The notes under the pieces are model-generated. The model was given only the letters and a program-made list of their open reading frames with translations. It did not search any database and was not told the origin of the DNA. The position numbers and the translations under genes are program-made. A DNA stretch of 64,000 bases. Origin: Prostheceraeus crozeri. Its lineage: Eukaryota; Platyhelminthes; Polycladida; Euryleptidae. This document shows, piece by piece, positions 23,439 to 36,811 of this stretch; the stretch's first letter is position 1; the number at the start of each line of letters is the position of its first letter. The stretch covers positions 124,001 through 188,000 of the forward strand of contig CAJQUW010006306.1 in the NCBI GenBank assembly GCA_907163375.1, written 5' to 3'.

Positions 23439-25927
23439 TTAAGAAAATCTTGAGGCGGATGTGCAAAAGTTCATATGGTTGAAAGATTCTTGTCTGTTCA
23501 TAGCTTGGTTACCAGCATCATTGATGTATCTGCTTTCCAAGCTCCTTCTCTTCACATAACCTTTCAGATTTCGGTGCACGATCTCCCATTCAATATTCAT
23601 TGAATGTCCTTTATGGTCAGAAACAAAGTGTTCCTTCACTGCAGAGGGATTACTCGACATTACGTGTTCCTTTATGCGCGTCCCTACCAATCTTGATGTC
23701 TCACCGATATAGTATTTCGAGCACAATTTGCAGGTTATCTTGTATATCAGGTTTTTCTCAAAACAGGAATCTTTCTCTTTTTTAGAAAAGTTACATGCAC
23801 AGCAATCGGCAGAGCATTGAGGCCTTTCCTTAGGGGGGTGGAATCTCCGTTTTAAGCTGCTTCCGGAGTCGTACCAAATGTTCATCAGGTCATGTACACC
23901 TGTTCTTTTCATCAAGCTGGATATCTTCCGTTTCAAGACTTCATCAATGAAGGGGATTTTCATGTGGATTTTCTTTTCTTTATCCTTCTTCGATTTAGGC
24001 TTGTCTCTAGATCTTAGCTTTCTGTATGTCTTTTTGATAAATGGCAATGGATATCCATTTCTCACGAATTTGTTAAAAATCAAATCGATGGAATAATGAC
24101 GGTTTGCTTTGGATGTGGACCGTCTCTCTGCTCGAATTAGTTCCCCGATCAATATTCCACGTTTTTGAGAAATAGGTCCTCCCGCATTCCAAGGGAAAAT
24201 GCAGCCACTGTTTATCTCCTTCGTGTAAAGTCTCGAGGAGAACGTATTGTCAAAACTTTGCTGTATTTCACAGTCGAGAAAGGGAAGATAGCCGCTGGTG
24301 CTCGGTTGGTCTATGGTAAATTGTATGGCTTTGGAGACGGAGTTGCACGTGTTCAACAGTTCCGCAGAGGAGATCTCTGCTGGCCAAACAATCCAAACGT
24401 CATCAATATACCGTTTCCATATAGTGTCAGGGGGTAATTGACTCAAAATACTTCTTTCCACAAAATCCATGTAAATTATAGCCAATTGAGGGCTATGGAA
24501 TTTCCCATCGAGAGGCCATCATTTTGCTTATATGTAGTACCATTCATAAGAACGAAATCATTTTCCAAAGCCATTGAAACTAGCGTCATGACATGATCGA
24601 TGTCCATAGTACTCAAAATCTCATTTCTGTGTGAATGTCGCGAAACGAATTGTCTCAATACTGTGAAGATACCAGGTTCTCCGTTTGCATCTGTCCTAGG
24701 CACACTACCGTAGAGATTGACAACATCCAGAGATGCTTGACTGAACGTTTTCGTAGGATCTGTCTTCAAGGATGCCAACCATTGTACAAAGTGATCTGTA
24801 TTCGAAATGTGGGCTTCTACATCACAAAGAAGATCATTTAGGCATTTTGACAATTCTTTTGACAATGTTGAAGATGGAGCGTCTAACGCAGCGACAATTG
24901 GTCGACCTTTCAAGGGACCTGGTTTATGATCTTTGGGAAGAGCATAACAACTTGAAGGAATTGGTTCTGAGCATTTACAATTTTCCAACCATTTGTAAGT
25001 TTTCTCATTCCTTGGTTTGTACTTATTGGAAATCTTGGTCAAAGCATAATTGAATTTCACTTGCTTAGTAGCAGGTTTCGTGTCTCTCACTTCCATAAAA
25101 GCACCAGTGTTAATTGTGGCCACTTCCACCATTTTATCATATTGATATTTAGGCATTGCAACGAGCCTACAGGTCTTGTCAGTCGGAAGTATGACGAGAT
25201 CCTCTCGTAGCTTTTGGATATCATCTTTGATTTCTTGAGTTAGCGTATTAGGCCTGTGTTTCTTAGCACGAGATATTTCAGACGACTTCTGAAGTAAGGT
25301 GCGCATACCACCAGAAAATTCAGCAAGTGCATCATTAGAAATGTCTTTTCTCTTCAATTGAGCAATAACAGCATCCAGTTCAGCACTGCATTCCATCCAT
25401 TGCTTATCGGAAACTGTTCCGTTGGGGTCAGTAAACGTAGGACCACAATTCAAATAAGTTCGCGTTTTCTCAGAAATAGGTGTTTCGGAAAGATTCGTGA
25501 AACCATTCACCTGTGGGGTTTGTCGGTTTGTATAAGGAAGAGTGTCTCTTTCTGATAATAAACGTCTGAACTTATGGCTTTTGGTATGCTCTAATTTCCT
25601 CTGAGCTTCCCGTAGAAGTTCATTGTCACGTTCTTGCAGAGGAAAGATATATGCGCTAATTCTCGATCGTCGATTGTATTCAGAATTCAATGCCACTTGT
25701 AGCCACTGTCTGCCATGCCTGATTGCCAGTTCTTCGGCCTCGTCGGAATTCAAAGTATTCTTTAGTAAGTTCTTCGGTCGCAAACCTCTTGGAACAATGT
25801 CATTCTTACGACAGAGTCTCAAGAACTTGATGTTGCTGTTGCATCGTGCATTCTTGGTTGCCAAATGGAGATCAGAATTGTTAGTGATATGGCCCTGAGG
25901 CCGAGTCCTCCACGTACCCGGTTCCAT
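23439..25927 (-). pseudogene. PLE array unit 4, with ATG in the RT frame
   Basis: Frame 24476-25927 (483 codons) starts at a true ATG, MEPGTWRTRPQGH, because this unit has one extra C (CCGAGTCCTCC) relative to its neighbours, whose ATG lies out of the RT frame. The second frame is 23439-24485 (348 codons). The extra base is shared only with the terminal fragment at 45747-45935. It has K622 like units 9-11, Y806 like units 5-10, and K635 and V283 like units 1-3. It is thus a mosaic between array blocks. The foldback element separates it from unit 3. Confidence 0.85.
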
Positions 25928-26148
25928 AATATAAAGGGTTCAAAAGAAAAGATTCTTCGGGTACTTCCAAGCGATTATTATTGCGTGTGCGACGTTTCGC
26001 CCCAAAGGCTTAATCATGCACGAATGAAGATGTACAGCACAACATTCACATCATACGACCGAAGAAAATCGATAAAGAAAATTATCACGTGAGCACATGT
26101 TAAGGTTAAAAATTCTACTGATAACAAAGATTAAAAGTACCATGAAAA

Positions 26149-28679
26149 TTAAGAAAATCTTGAGGCGGATGTGCAAAAGTTCATATGGTTGAAAGATTCT
26201 TGTCTGTTCATAGCTTGGTTACCAGCATCATTGATGTATCTGCTTTCCAAGCTCCTTCTCTTCACATAACCTTTCAGATTTCGGTGCACGATCTCCCATT
26301 CAATATTCATTGAATGTCCTTTATGGTCAGAAACAAAGTGTTCCTTCACTGCAGAGGGATTACTCGACATTACGTGTTCCTTTATGCGCGTCCCTACCAA
26401 TCTTGATGTCTCACCGATATAGTATTTCGAGCACAATTTGCAGGTTATCTTGTATATCAGGTTTTTCTCAAAACAGGAATCTTTCTCTTTTTTAGAAAAG
26501 TTACATGCACAGCAATCGGCAGAGCATTGAGGCCTTTCCTTAGGGGGGTGGAATCTCCGTTTTAAGCTGCTTCCGGAGTCGTACCAAATGTTCATCAGGT
26601 CATGTACACCTGTTCTTTTCATCAAGCTGGATATCTTCCGTTTCAAGACTTCATCAATGAAGGGGATTTTCATGTGGATTTTCTTTTCTTTATCCTTCTT
26701 CGATTTAGGCTTGTCTCTAGATCTTAGCTTTCTGTATGTCTTTTTGATAAATGGCAATGGATATCCATTTCTCACGAATTTGTTAAAAATCAAATCGATG
26801 GAATAATGACGGTTTGCTTCGGATGTGGACCGTCTCTCTGCTCGAATTAGTTCCCCGATCAATATTCCACGTTTTTGAGAAATAGGTCCTCCCGCATTCC
26901 AAGGGAAAATGCAGCCACTGTTTATCTCCTTCGTGTAAAGTCTCGAGGAGAACGTATTGTCAAAACTTTGTTGTATTTCACAGTCGAGAAAGGGAAGATA
27001 GCCGCTGGTTCTCGGTTGGTCTATGGTAAATTGTATGGCTTTGGAGACGGAGTTGCACGTGTTCAACAGTTCCGCAGAGGAGATCTCTGCTGGCCAAACA
27101 ATCCAAACGTCATCAATATACCGTTTCCATATAGTGTCAGGGGGTAATTGACTCAAAATACTTCTTTCCACAAAATCCATGTAAATTATAGCCAATTGAG
27201 GGCTATGGAATTTCCCATCGAGAGGCCATCATTTTGCTTATAGGTAGTACCATTCATAAGAACGAAATCATTTTCCAAAGCCATTGAAACTAGCGTCATG
27301 ACATGATCGATGTCCATAGTACTCAAAATCTCATTTCTGTGTGAATGTCGCGAAACGAATTGTCTCAATACTGTGAAGATACCAGGTTCTCCGTTTGCAT
27401 CTGTCCTAGGCACACTACCGTAGAGATTGACAACATCCAGAGATGCTTGACTGAACGTTTTCGTAGGATCTGGCTTCAAGGATGCCAACCATTGTACAAA
27501 GTGATCTGTATTCGAAATGTGGGCTTCTACATCACAAAGAAGATCATTTAGGCATTTTGACAATTCTTTTGACAATGTTGAAGATGGAGCGTCTAACGCA
27601 GCGACAATTGGTCGACCTTTCAAGGGACCTGGTTTATGATCTTTGGGAAGAGCATAACAACTTGAAGGAATTGGTTCTGAGCATTTACAATTTTCCAACC
27701 ATTTGTAAGTTTTCTCATTCCTTGGTTTGTACTTATTGGAAATCTTGGTCAAAGCATAATTGAATTTCACTTGCTTAGTAGCAGGTTTCGTGTCTCTCAC
27801 TTCCATAAAAGCACCAGTGTTAATTGTGGCCTCTTCCACCATTTTATCATATTGATATTTAGGCATTGCAACGAGCCTACAGGTCTTGTCAGTCGGAAGT
27901 ATGACGAGATCCTCTCGTAGCTTTTGGATATCATCTTTGATTTCTTGAGTTAGCGTATTAGGCCTGTGTTTCTTAGCACGAGATATTTCAGACGACTTCT
28001 GAAGTAAGGTGCGCATACCACCAGAAAATTCAGCAAGTGCATCATTAGAAATGTCTTTTCTCTTCAATTGAGCAATAACAGCATCCAGTTCAGCACTGCA
28101 TTCCATCCATTGCTTATCGGAAACTGTTCCGTTGGGGTCAGTAAACGTAGGACCACAATTCAAATAAGTTCGCGTTTTCTCAGAAATAGGTGTTTCGGAA
28201 AGATTCGTGAAACCATTCACCTGTGGGGTTTGTCGGTTTGTATAAGGAAGAGTGTCTCTTTCTGATAATAAACGTCTGAACTTATGGCTTTTGGTATGCT
28301 CTAATTTCCTCTGAGCTTCCCGTAGAAGTTCATTGTCACGTTCTTGCAGAGGAAAGATATATGCACTAATTCTCGATCGTCGATTGTATTCAGAATTCAA
28401 TGCCACTTGTAGCCACTGTCTGCCATGCCTGATTGCCAGTTCTTCGGCCTCGTCGGAATTCAAAGTATTCTTTAGTAAGTTCTTCGGTCGCAAACCTCTT
28501 GGAACAATGTCATTCTTACGACAGAGTCTCAAGAACTTGATGTTGCTGTTGCATCGTGCATTCTTGGTTGCCAAATGGAGATCAGAATTGTTAGTGATAT
28601 GGCCCTGAGGCCGAGTCTCCACGTACCCGGTTCCATAATATAAAGGGTTCAAAAGAAAAGATTCTTTGGGTACTTCCAA
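26149..28679 (-). pseudogene. PLE array unit 5
   Basis: Frames 27186-28679 (497 codons) and 26149-27195 (348 codons). It starts the block formed by units 5-7, marked by E283 (MVEEATIN), P403 (SLKPDP) and a TATAGGTAG variant near 27240. It shares R558 (QPRTSG) with unit 7 only. The silent change GCTGTA to GTTGTA near 26970 is shared with units 6-11 and the inverted arm. Confidence 0.85.
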
Positions 28680-28857
28680 GCGATTATTATTGCGTGTGCG
28701 ACGTTTCGCCCCAAAGGCTTAATCATGCACGAATGAAGATGTACAGCACAACATTCACATCATACGACCGAAGAAAATCGATAAAGAAAATTATCACGTG
28801 AGCACATGTTAAGGTTAAAAATTCTACTGATAACAAAGATTAAAAGTACCATGAAAA

Positions 28858-31390
28858 TTAAGAAAATCTTGAGGCGGATGTGCAAAAGTTCATATGGTTG
28901 AAAGATTCTTGTCTGTTCATAGCTTGGTTACCAGCATCATTGATGTATCTGCTTTCCAAGCTCCTTCTCTTCACATAACCTTTCAGATTTCGGTGCACGA
29001 TCTCCCATTCAATATTCATTGAATGTCCTTTATGGTCAGAAACAAAGTGTTCCTTCACTGCAGAGGGATTACTCGACATTACGTGTTCCTTTATGCGCGT
29101 CCCTACCAATCTTGATGTCTCACCGATATAGTATTTCGAGCACAATTTGCAGGTTATCTTGTATATCAGGTTTTTCTCAAAACAGGAATCTTTCTCTTTT
29201 TTAGAAAAGTTACATGCACAGCAATCGGCAGAGCATTGAGGCCTTTCCTTAGGGGGGTGGAATCTCCGTTTTAAGCTGCTTCCGGAGTCGTACCAAATGT
29301 TCATCAGGTCATGTACACCTGTTCTTTTCATCAAGCTGGATATCTTCCGTTTCAAGACTTCATCAATGAAGGGGATTTTCATGTGGATTTTCTTTTCTTT
29401 ATCCTTCTTCGATTTAGGCTTGTCTCTAGATCTTAGCTTTCTGTATGTCTTTTTGATAAATGGCAATGGATATCCATTTCTCACGAATTTGTTAAAAATC
29501 AAATCGATGGAATAATGACGGTTTGCTTCGGATGTGGACCGTCTCTCTGCTCGAATTAGTTCCCCGATCAATATTCCACGTTTTTGAGAAATAGGTCCTC
29601 CCGCATTCCAAGGGAAAATGCAGCCACTGTTTATCTCCTTCGTGTAAAGTCTCGAGGAGAACGTATTGTCAAAACTTTGTTGTATTTCACAGTCGAGAAA
29701 GGGAAGATAGCCGCTGGTGCTCGGTTGGTCTATGGTAAATTGTATGGCTTTGGAGACGGAGTTGCACGTGTTCAACAGTTCCGCAGAGGAGATCTCTGCT
29801 GGCCAAACAATCCAAACGTCATCAATATACCGTTTCCATATAGTGTCAGGGGGTAATTGACTCAAAATACTTCTTTCCACAAAATCCATGTAAATTATAG
29901 CCAATTGAGGGGGCTATGGAATTTCCCATCGAGAGGCCATCATTTTGCTTATAGGTAGTACCATTCATAAGAACGAAATCATTTTCCAAAGCCATTGAAA
30001 CTAGCGTCATGACATGATCGATGTCCATAGTACTCAAAATCTCATTTCTGTGTGAATGTCGCGAAACGAATTGTCTCAATACTGTGAAGATACCAGGTTC
30101 TCCGTTTGCATCTGTCCTAGGCACACTACCGTAGAGATTGACAACATCCAGAGATGCTTGACTGAACGTTTTCGTAGGATCTGGCTTCAAGGATGCCAAC
30201 CATTGTACAAAGTGATCTGTATTCGAAATGTGGGCTTCTACATCACAAAGAAGATCATTTAGGCATTTTGACAATTCTTTTGACAATGTTGAAGATGGAG
30301 CGTCTAACGCAGCGACAATTGGTCGACCTTTCAAGGGACCTGGTTTATGATCTTTGGGAAGAGCATAACAACTTGAAGGAATTGGTTCTGAGCATTTACA
30401 ATTTTCCAACCATTTGTAAGTTTTCTCATTCCTTGGTTTGTACTTATTGGAAATCTTGGTCAAAGCATAATTGAATTTCACTTGCTTAGTAGCAGGTTTC
30501 GTGTCTCTCACTTCCATAAAAGCACCAGTGTTAATTGTGGCCTCTTCCACCATTTTATCATATTGATATTTAGGCATTGCAACGAGCCTACAGGTCTTGT
30601 CAGTCGGAAGTATGACGAGATCCTCTCGTAGCTTTTGGATATCATCTTTGATTTCTTGAGTTAGCGTATTAGGCCTGTGTTTCTTAGCACGAGATATTTC
30701 AGACGACTTCTGAAGTAAGGTGCGCATACCACCAGAAAATTCAGCAAGTGCATCATTAGAAATGTCTTTTCTCTTCAATTGAGCAATAACAGCATCCAGT
30801 TCAGCACTGCATTCCATCCATTGCTTATCGGAAACTGTTCCGTTGGGGTCAGTAAACGTAGGACCACAATTCAAATAAGTTCGCGTTTTCTCAGAAATAG
30901 GTGTTTCGGAAAGATTCGTGAAACCATTCACCTGTGGGGTTTGTCGGTTTGTATAAGGAAGAGTGTCTCTTTCTGATAATAAACGTCTGAACTTATGGCT
31001 TTTGGTATGCTCTAATTTCCTCTGAGCTTCCCGTAGAAGTTCATTGTCACGTTCTTGCAGAGGAAAGATATATGCACTAATTCTCGATCGTCGATTGTAT
31101 TCAGAATTCAATGCCACTTGTAGCCACTGTCTGCCATGCCTGATTGCCAGTTCTTCGGCCTCGTAGGAATTCAAAGTATTCTTTAGTAAGTTCTTCGGTC
31201 GCAAACCTCTTGGAACAATGTCATTCTTACGACAGAGTCTCAAGAACTTGATGTTGCTGTTGCATCGTGCATTCTTGGTTGCCAAATGGAGATCAGAATT
31301 GTTAGTGATATGGCCCTGAGGCCGAGTCTCCACGTACCCGGTTCCATAATATAAAGGGTTCAAAAGAAAAGATTCTTCGGGTACTTCCAA
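28858..31390 (-). pseudogene. PLE array unit 6
   Basis: Frames 29846-31390 (514 codons) and 28858-29904 (348 codons). The C run at motif B has five bases instead of three, so the first frame passes the usual stop and ends 17 codons later in a third frame. It has E283 and P403 like units 5 and 7, and Y76 (NSYEAEE) shared with unit 7. A private Glu replaces Lys at residue 5. Confidence 0.85.
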
Positions 31391-31568
31391 GCGATTATTA
31401 TTGCGTGTGCGACGTTTCGCCCCAAAGGCTTAATCATGCACGAATGAAGATGTACAGCACAACATTCACATCATACGACCGAAGAAAATCGATAAAGAAA
31501 ATTATCACGTGAGCACATGTTAAGGTTAAAAATTCTACTGATAACAAAGATTAAAAGTACCATGAAAA

Positions 31569-34103
31569 TTAAGAAAATCTTGAGGCGGATGTGCAAAAGT
31601 TCATATGGTTGAAAGATTCTTGTCTGTTCATAGCTTGGTTACCAGCATCATTGATGTATCTGCTTTCCAAGCTCCTTCTCTTCACATAACCTTTCAGATT
31701 TCGGTGCACGATCTCCCATTCAATATTCATTGAATGTCCTTTATGGTCAGAAACAAAGTGTTCCTTCACTGCAGAGGGATTACTCGACATTACGTGTTCC
31801 TTTATGCGCGTCCCTACCAATCTTGATGTCTCACCGATATAGTATTTCGAGCACAATTTGCAGGTTATCTTGTATATCAGGTTTTTCTCAAAACAGGAAT
31901 CTTTCTCTTTTTTAGAAAAGTTACATGCACAGCAATCGGCAGAGCATTGAGGCCTTTCCTTAGGGGGGTGGAATCTCCGTTTTAAGCTGCTTCCGGAGTC
32001 GTACCAAATGTTCATCAGGTCATGTACACCTGTTCTTTTCATCAAGCTGGATATCTTCCGTTTCAAGACTTCATCAATGAAGGGGATTTTCATGTGGATT
32101 TTCTTTTCTTTATCCTTCTTCGATTTAGGCTTGTCTCTAGATCTTAGCTTTCTGTATGTCTTTTTGATAAATGGCAATGGATATCCATTTCTCACGAATT
32201 TGTTAAAAATCAAATCGATGGAATAATGACGGTTTGCTTCGGTTGTGGACCGTCTCTCTGCTCGAATTAGTTCCCCGATCAATATTCCACGTTTTTGAGA
32301 AATAGGTCCTCCCGCATTCCAAGGGAAAATGCAGCCACTGTTTATCTCCTTCGTGTAAAGTCTCGAGGAGAACGTATTGTCAAAACTTTGTTGTATTTCA
32401 CAGTCGAGAAAGGGAAGATAGCCGCTGGTTCTCGGTTGGTCTATGGTAAATTGTATGGCTTTGGAGACGGAGTTGCACGTGTTCAACAGTTCCGCAGAGG
32501 AGATCTCTGCTGGCCAAACAATCCAAACGTCATCAATATACCGTTTCCATATAGTGTCAGGGGGTAATTGACTCAAAATACTTCTTTCCACAAAATCCAT
32601 GTAAATTATAGCCAATTGAGGGGGGGCTATGGAATTTCCCATCGAGAGGCCATCATTTTGCTTATAGGTAGTACCATTCATAAGAACGAAATCATTTTCC
32701 AAAGCCATTGAAACTAGCGTCATGACATGATCGATGTCCATAGTACTCAAAATCTCATTTCTGTGTGAATGTCGCGAAACGAATTGTCTCAATACTGTGA
32801 AGATACCAGGTTCTCCGTTTGCATCTGTCCTAGGCACACTACCGTAGAGATTGACAACATCCAGAGATGCTTGACTGAACGTTTTCGTAGGATCTGGCTT
32901 CAAGGATGCCAACCATTGTACAAAGTGATCTGTATTCGAAATGTGGGCTTCTACATCACAAAGAAGATCATTTAGGCATTTTGACAATTCTTTTGACAAT
33001 GTTGAAGATGGAGCGTCTAACGCAGCGACAATTGGTCGACCTTTCAAGGGACCTGGTTTATGATCTTTGGGAAGAGCATAACAACTTGAAGGAATTGGTT
33101 CTGAGCATTTACAATTTTCCAACCATTTGTAAGTTTTCTCATTCCTTGGTTTGTACTTATTGGAAATCTTGGTCAAAGCATAATTGAATTTCACTTGCTT
33201 AGTAGCAGGTTTCGTGTCTCTCACTTCCATAAAAGCACCAGTGTTAATTGTGGCCTCTTCCACCATTTTATCATATTGATATTTAGGCATTGCAACGAGC
33301 CTACAGGTCTTGTCAGTCGGAAGTATGACGAGATCCTCTCGTAGCTTTTGGATATCATCTTTGATTTCTTGAGTTAGCGTATTAGGCCTGTGTTTCTTAG
33401 CACGAGATATTTCAGACGACTTCTGAAGTAAGGTGCGCATACCACCAGAAAATTCAGCAAGTGCATCATTAGAAATGTCTTTTCTCTTCAATTGAGCAAT
33501 AACAGCATCCAGTTCAGCACTGCATTCCATCCATTGCTTATCGGAAACTGTTCCGTTGGGGTCAGTAAACGTAGGACCACAATTCAAATAAGTTCGCGTT
33601 TTCTCAGAAATAGGTGTTTCGGAAAGATTCGTGAAACCATTCACCTGTGGGGTTTGTCGGTTTGTATAAGGAAGAGTGTCTCTTTCTGATAATAAACGTC
33701 TGAACTTATGGCTTTTGGTATGCTCTAATTTCCTCTGAGCTTCCCGTAGAAGTTCATTGTCACGTTCTTGCAGAGGAAAGATATATGCACTAATTCTCGA
33801 TCGTCGATTGTATTCAGAATTCAATGCCACTTGTAGCCACTGTCTGCCATGCCTGATTGCCAGTTCTTCGGCCTCGTAGGAATTCAAAGTATTCTTTAGT
33901 AAGTTCTTCGGTCGCAAACCTCTTGGAACAATGTCATTCTTACGACAGAGTCTCAAGAACTTGATGTTGCTGTTGCATCGTGCATTCTTGGTTGCCAAAT
34001 GGAGATCAGAATTGTTAGTGATATGGCCCTGAGGCCGAGTCTCCACGTACCCGGTTCCATAATATAAAGGGTTCAAAAGAAAAGATTCTTTGGGTACTTC
34101 CAA
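31569..34103 (-). CDS. PLE array unit 7: full RT + GIY-YIG protein, 844 codons
   Basis: This is the only unit open from end to end. It encodes a Penelope-like RT, related to telomerase, fused to a GIY-YIG nuclease. Visible RT blocks: TDK (about 263-265), PKDHK 345-349 with RPIV 356-359, SLDVVNLYGSVP 413-424 (catalytic D415), GLSMGNSIAP (motif B, to 494), YIDD 522-525 and LPFLD 563-567. A basic linker with a cysteine cluster (720-727) precedes the GIY-YIG domain: IY 743-744, YYIG 754-757, R766 and E813. The length fits full PLE proteins. Seven C at motif B keep the frame, adding one proline. The first codon is TTG; no ATG lies in this frame near the 5' end, so initiation is unclear. Confidence 0.75.
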   Translation of the reverse strand: MEVPKESFLLNPLYYGTGYVETRPQGHITNNSDLHLATKNARCNSNIKFLRLCRKNDIVPRGLRPKNLLKNTLNSYEAEELAIRHGRQWLQVALNSEYNRRSRISAYIFPLQERDNELLREAQRKLEHTKSHKFRRLLSERDTLPYTNRQTPQVNGFTNLSETPISEKTRTYLNCGPTFTDPNGTVSDKQWMECSAELDAVIAQLKRKDISNDALAEFSGGMRTLLQKSSEISRAKKHRPNTLTQEIKDDIQKLREDLVILPTDKTCRLVAMPKYQYDKMVEEATINTGAFMEVRDTKPATKQVKFNYALTKISNKYKPRNEKTYKWLENCKCSEPIPSSCYALPKDHKPGPLKGRPIVAALDAPSSTLSKELSKCLNDLLCDVEAHISNTDHFVQWLASLKPDPTKTFSQASLDVVNLYGSVPRTDANGEPGIFTVLRQFVSRHSHRNEILSTMDIDHVMTLVSMALENDFVLMNGTTYKQNDGLSMGNSIAPPQLAIIYMDFVERSILSQLPPDTIWKRYIDDVWIVWPAEISSAELLNTCNSVSKAIQFTIDQPRTSGYLPFLDCEIQQSFDNTFSSRLYTKEINSGCIFPWNAGGPISQKRGILIGELIRAERRSTTEANRHYSIDLIFNKFVRNGYPLPFIKKTYRKLRSRDKPKSKKDKEKKIHMKIPFIDEVLKRKISSLMKRTGVHDLMNIWYDSGSSLKRRFHPPKERPQCSADCCACNFSKKEKDSCFEKNLIYKITCKLCSKYYIGETSRLVGTRIKEHVMSSNPSAVKEHFVSDHKGHSMNIEWEIVHRNLKGYVKRRSLESRYINDAGNQAMNRQESFNHMNFCTSASRFS

Positions 34104-34280
34104 GCGATTATTATTGCGTGTGCGACGTTTCGCCCTAAGGCTTAATCATGCACGAATGAAGATGTACAGCACAACATTCACATCATACGACCGAAGAAAA
34201 TCGATAAAGAAAATTATCACGTGAGCACATGTTAAGGTTAAAAATTCTACTGATAACAAAGATTAAAAGTACCATGAAAA

Positions 34281-36811
34281 TTAAGAAAATCTTGAGGCGG
34301 ATGTGCAAAAGTTCATATGGTTGAAAGATTCTTGTCTGTTCATAGCTTGGTTACCAGCATCATTGATGTATCTGCTTTCCAAGCTCCTTCTCTTCACATA
34401 ACCTTTCAGATTTCGGTTCACGATCTCCCATTCAATATTCATTGAATGTCCTTTATGGTCAGAAACAAAGTGTTCCTTCACTGCAGAGGGATTACTTGAC
34501 ATTACGTGTTCCTTTATGCGCGTCCCTACCAATCTTGATGTCTCACCGATATAGTATTTCGAGCACAATTTGCAGGTTATCTTGTATATCAGGTTTTTCT
34601 CAAAACAGGAATCTTTCTCTTTTTTAGAAAAGTTACATGCACAGCAATCGGCAGAGCATTGAGGCCTTTCCTTAGGGGGGTGGAATCTCCGTTTTAAGCT
34701 GCTTCCGGAGTCGTACCAAATGTTCATCAGGTCATGTACACCTGTTCTTTTCATCAAGCTGGATATCTTCCGTTTCAAGACTTCATCAATGAAGGGGATT
34801 TTCATGTGGATTTTCTTTTCTTTATCCTTCTTCGATTTAGGCTTGTCTCTAGATCTTAGCTTTCTGTATGTCTTTTTGATAAATGGCAATGGATATCCAT
34901 TTCTCACGAATATGTTAAAAATCAAATCGATGGAATAATGACGGTTTGCTTCGGATGTGGACCGTCTCTCTGCTCGAATTAGTTCCCCGATCAATATTCC
35001 ACGTTTTTGAGAAATAGGTCCTCCCGCATTCCAAGGGAAAATGCAGCCACTGTTTATCTCCTTCGTGTAAAGTCTCGAGGAGAACGTATTGTCAAAACTT
35101 TGTTGTATTTCACAGTCGAGAAAGGGAAGATAGCCGCTGGTGCTCGGTTGGTCTATGGTAAATTGTATGGCTTTGGAGACGGAGTTGCACGTGTTCAACA
35201 GTTCCGCAGAGGAGATCTCTGCTGGCCAAACAATCCAAACGTCATCAATATACCGTTTCCATATAGTGTCAGGGGGTAATTGACTCAAAATACTTCTTTC
35301 CACAAAATCCATGTAAATTATAGCCAATTGAGGGCTATGGAATTTCCCATCGAGAGGCCATCATTTTGCTTATATGTAGTACCATTCATAAGAACGAAAT
35401 CATTTTCCAAAGCCATTGAAACTAGCGTCATGACATGATCGATGTCCATAGTACTCAAAATCTCATTTCTGTGTGAATGTCGCGAAACGAATTGTCTCAA
35501 TACTGTGAAGATACCAGGTTCTCCGTTTGCATCTGTCCTAGGCACACTACCGTAGAGATTGACAACATCCAGAGATGCTTGACTGAACGTTTTCGTAGGA
35601 TCTGTCTTCAAGGATGCCAACCATTGTACAAAGTGATCTGTATTCGAAATGTGGGCTTCTACATCACAAAGAAGATCATTTAGGCATTTTGACAATTCTT
35701 TTGACAATGTTGAAGATGGAGCGTCTAACGCAGCGACAATTGGTCGACCTTTCAAGGGACCTGGTTTATGATCTTTGGGAAGAGCATAACAACTTGAAGG
35801 AATTGGTTCTGAGCATTTACAATTTTCCAACCATTTGTAAGTTTTCTCATTCCTTGGTTTGTACTTATTGGAAATCTTGGTCAAAGCATAATTGAATTTC
35901 ACTTGCTTAGTAGCAGGTTTCGTGTCTCTCACTTCCATAAAAGCACCAGTGTTAATTGTGGCCACTTCCACCATTTTATCATATTGATATTTAGGCATTG
36001 CAACGAGCCTACAGGTCTTGTCAGTCGGAAGTATGACGAGATCCTCTCGTAGCTTTTGGATATCATCTTTGATTTCTTGAGTTAGCGTATTAGGCCTGTG
36101 TTTCTTAGCACGAGATATTTCAGACGACTTCTGAAGTAAGGTGCGCATACCACCAGAAAATTCAGCAAGTGCATCATTAGAAATGTCTTTTCTCTTCAAT
36201 TGAGCAATAACAGCATCCAGTTCAGCACTGCATTCCATCCATTGCTTATCGGAAACTGTTCCGTTGGGGTCAGTAAACGTAGGACCACAATTCAAATAAG
36301 TTCGCGTTTTCTCAGAAATAGGTGTTTCGGAAAGATTCGTGAAACCATTCACCTGTGGGGTTTGTCGGTTTGTATAAGGAAGAGTGTCTCTTTCTGATAA
36401 TAAACGTCTGAACTTATGGCTTTTGGTATGCTCTAATTTCCTCTGAGCTTCCCGTAGAAGTTCATTGTCACGTTCTTGCAGAGGAAAGATATATGCGCTA
36501 ATTCTCGATCGTCGATTGTATTCAGAATTCAATGCCACTTGTAGCCACTGTCTGCCATGCCTGATTGCCAGTTCTTCGGCCTCGTCGGAATTCAAAGTAT
36601 TCTTTAGTAAGTTCTTCGGTCGCAAACCTCTTGGAACAATGTCATTCTTACGACAGAGTCTCAAGAACTTGATGTTGCTGTTGCATCGTGCATTCTTGGT
36701 TGCCAAATGGAGATCAGAATTGTTAGTGATATGGCCCTGAGGCCGAGTCTCCACGTACCCGGTTCCATAATATAAAGGGTTCAAAAGAAAAGATTCTTTG
36801 GGTACTTCCAA
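34281..36811 (-). pseudogene. PLE array unit 8
   Basis: Frames 35318-36811 (497 codons) and 34281-35327 (348 codons). It begins the block of units 8-11, marked by I635 (NIFVRNG) in place of Lys, with a return to V283, T403 and D76. It keeps E622, unlike units 9-11. Private changes are Asn for His in IVHRNLKG (residue 800) and a silent change in the GIY-YIG region. The spacer between it and unit 7 reads CGCCCTAAGG where others have CGCCCCAAAGG, one base shorter. Confidence 0.85.
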
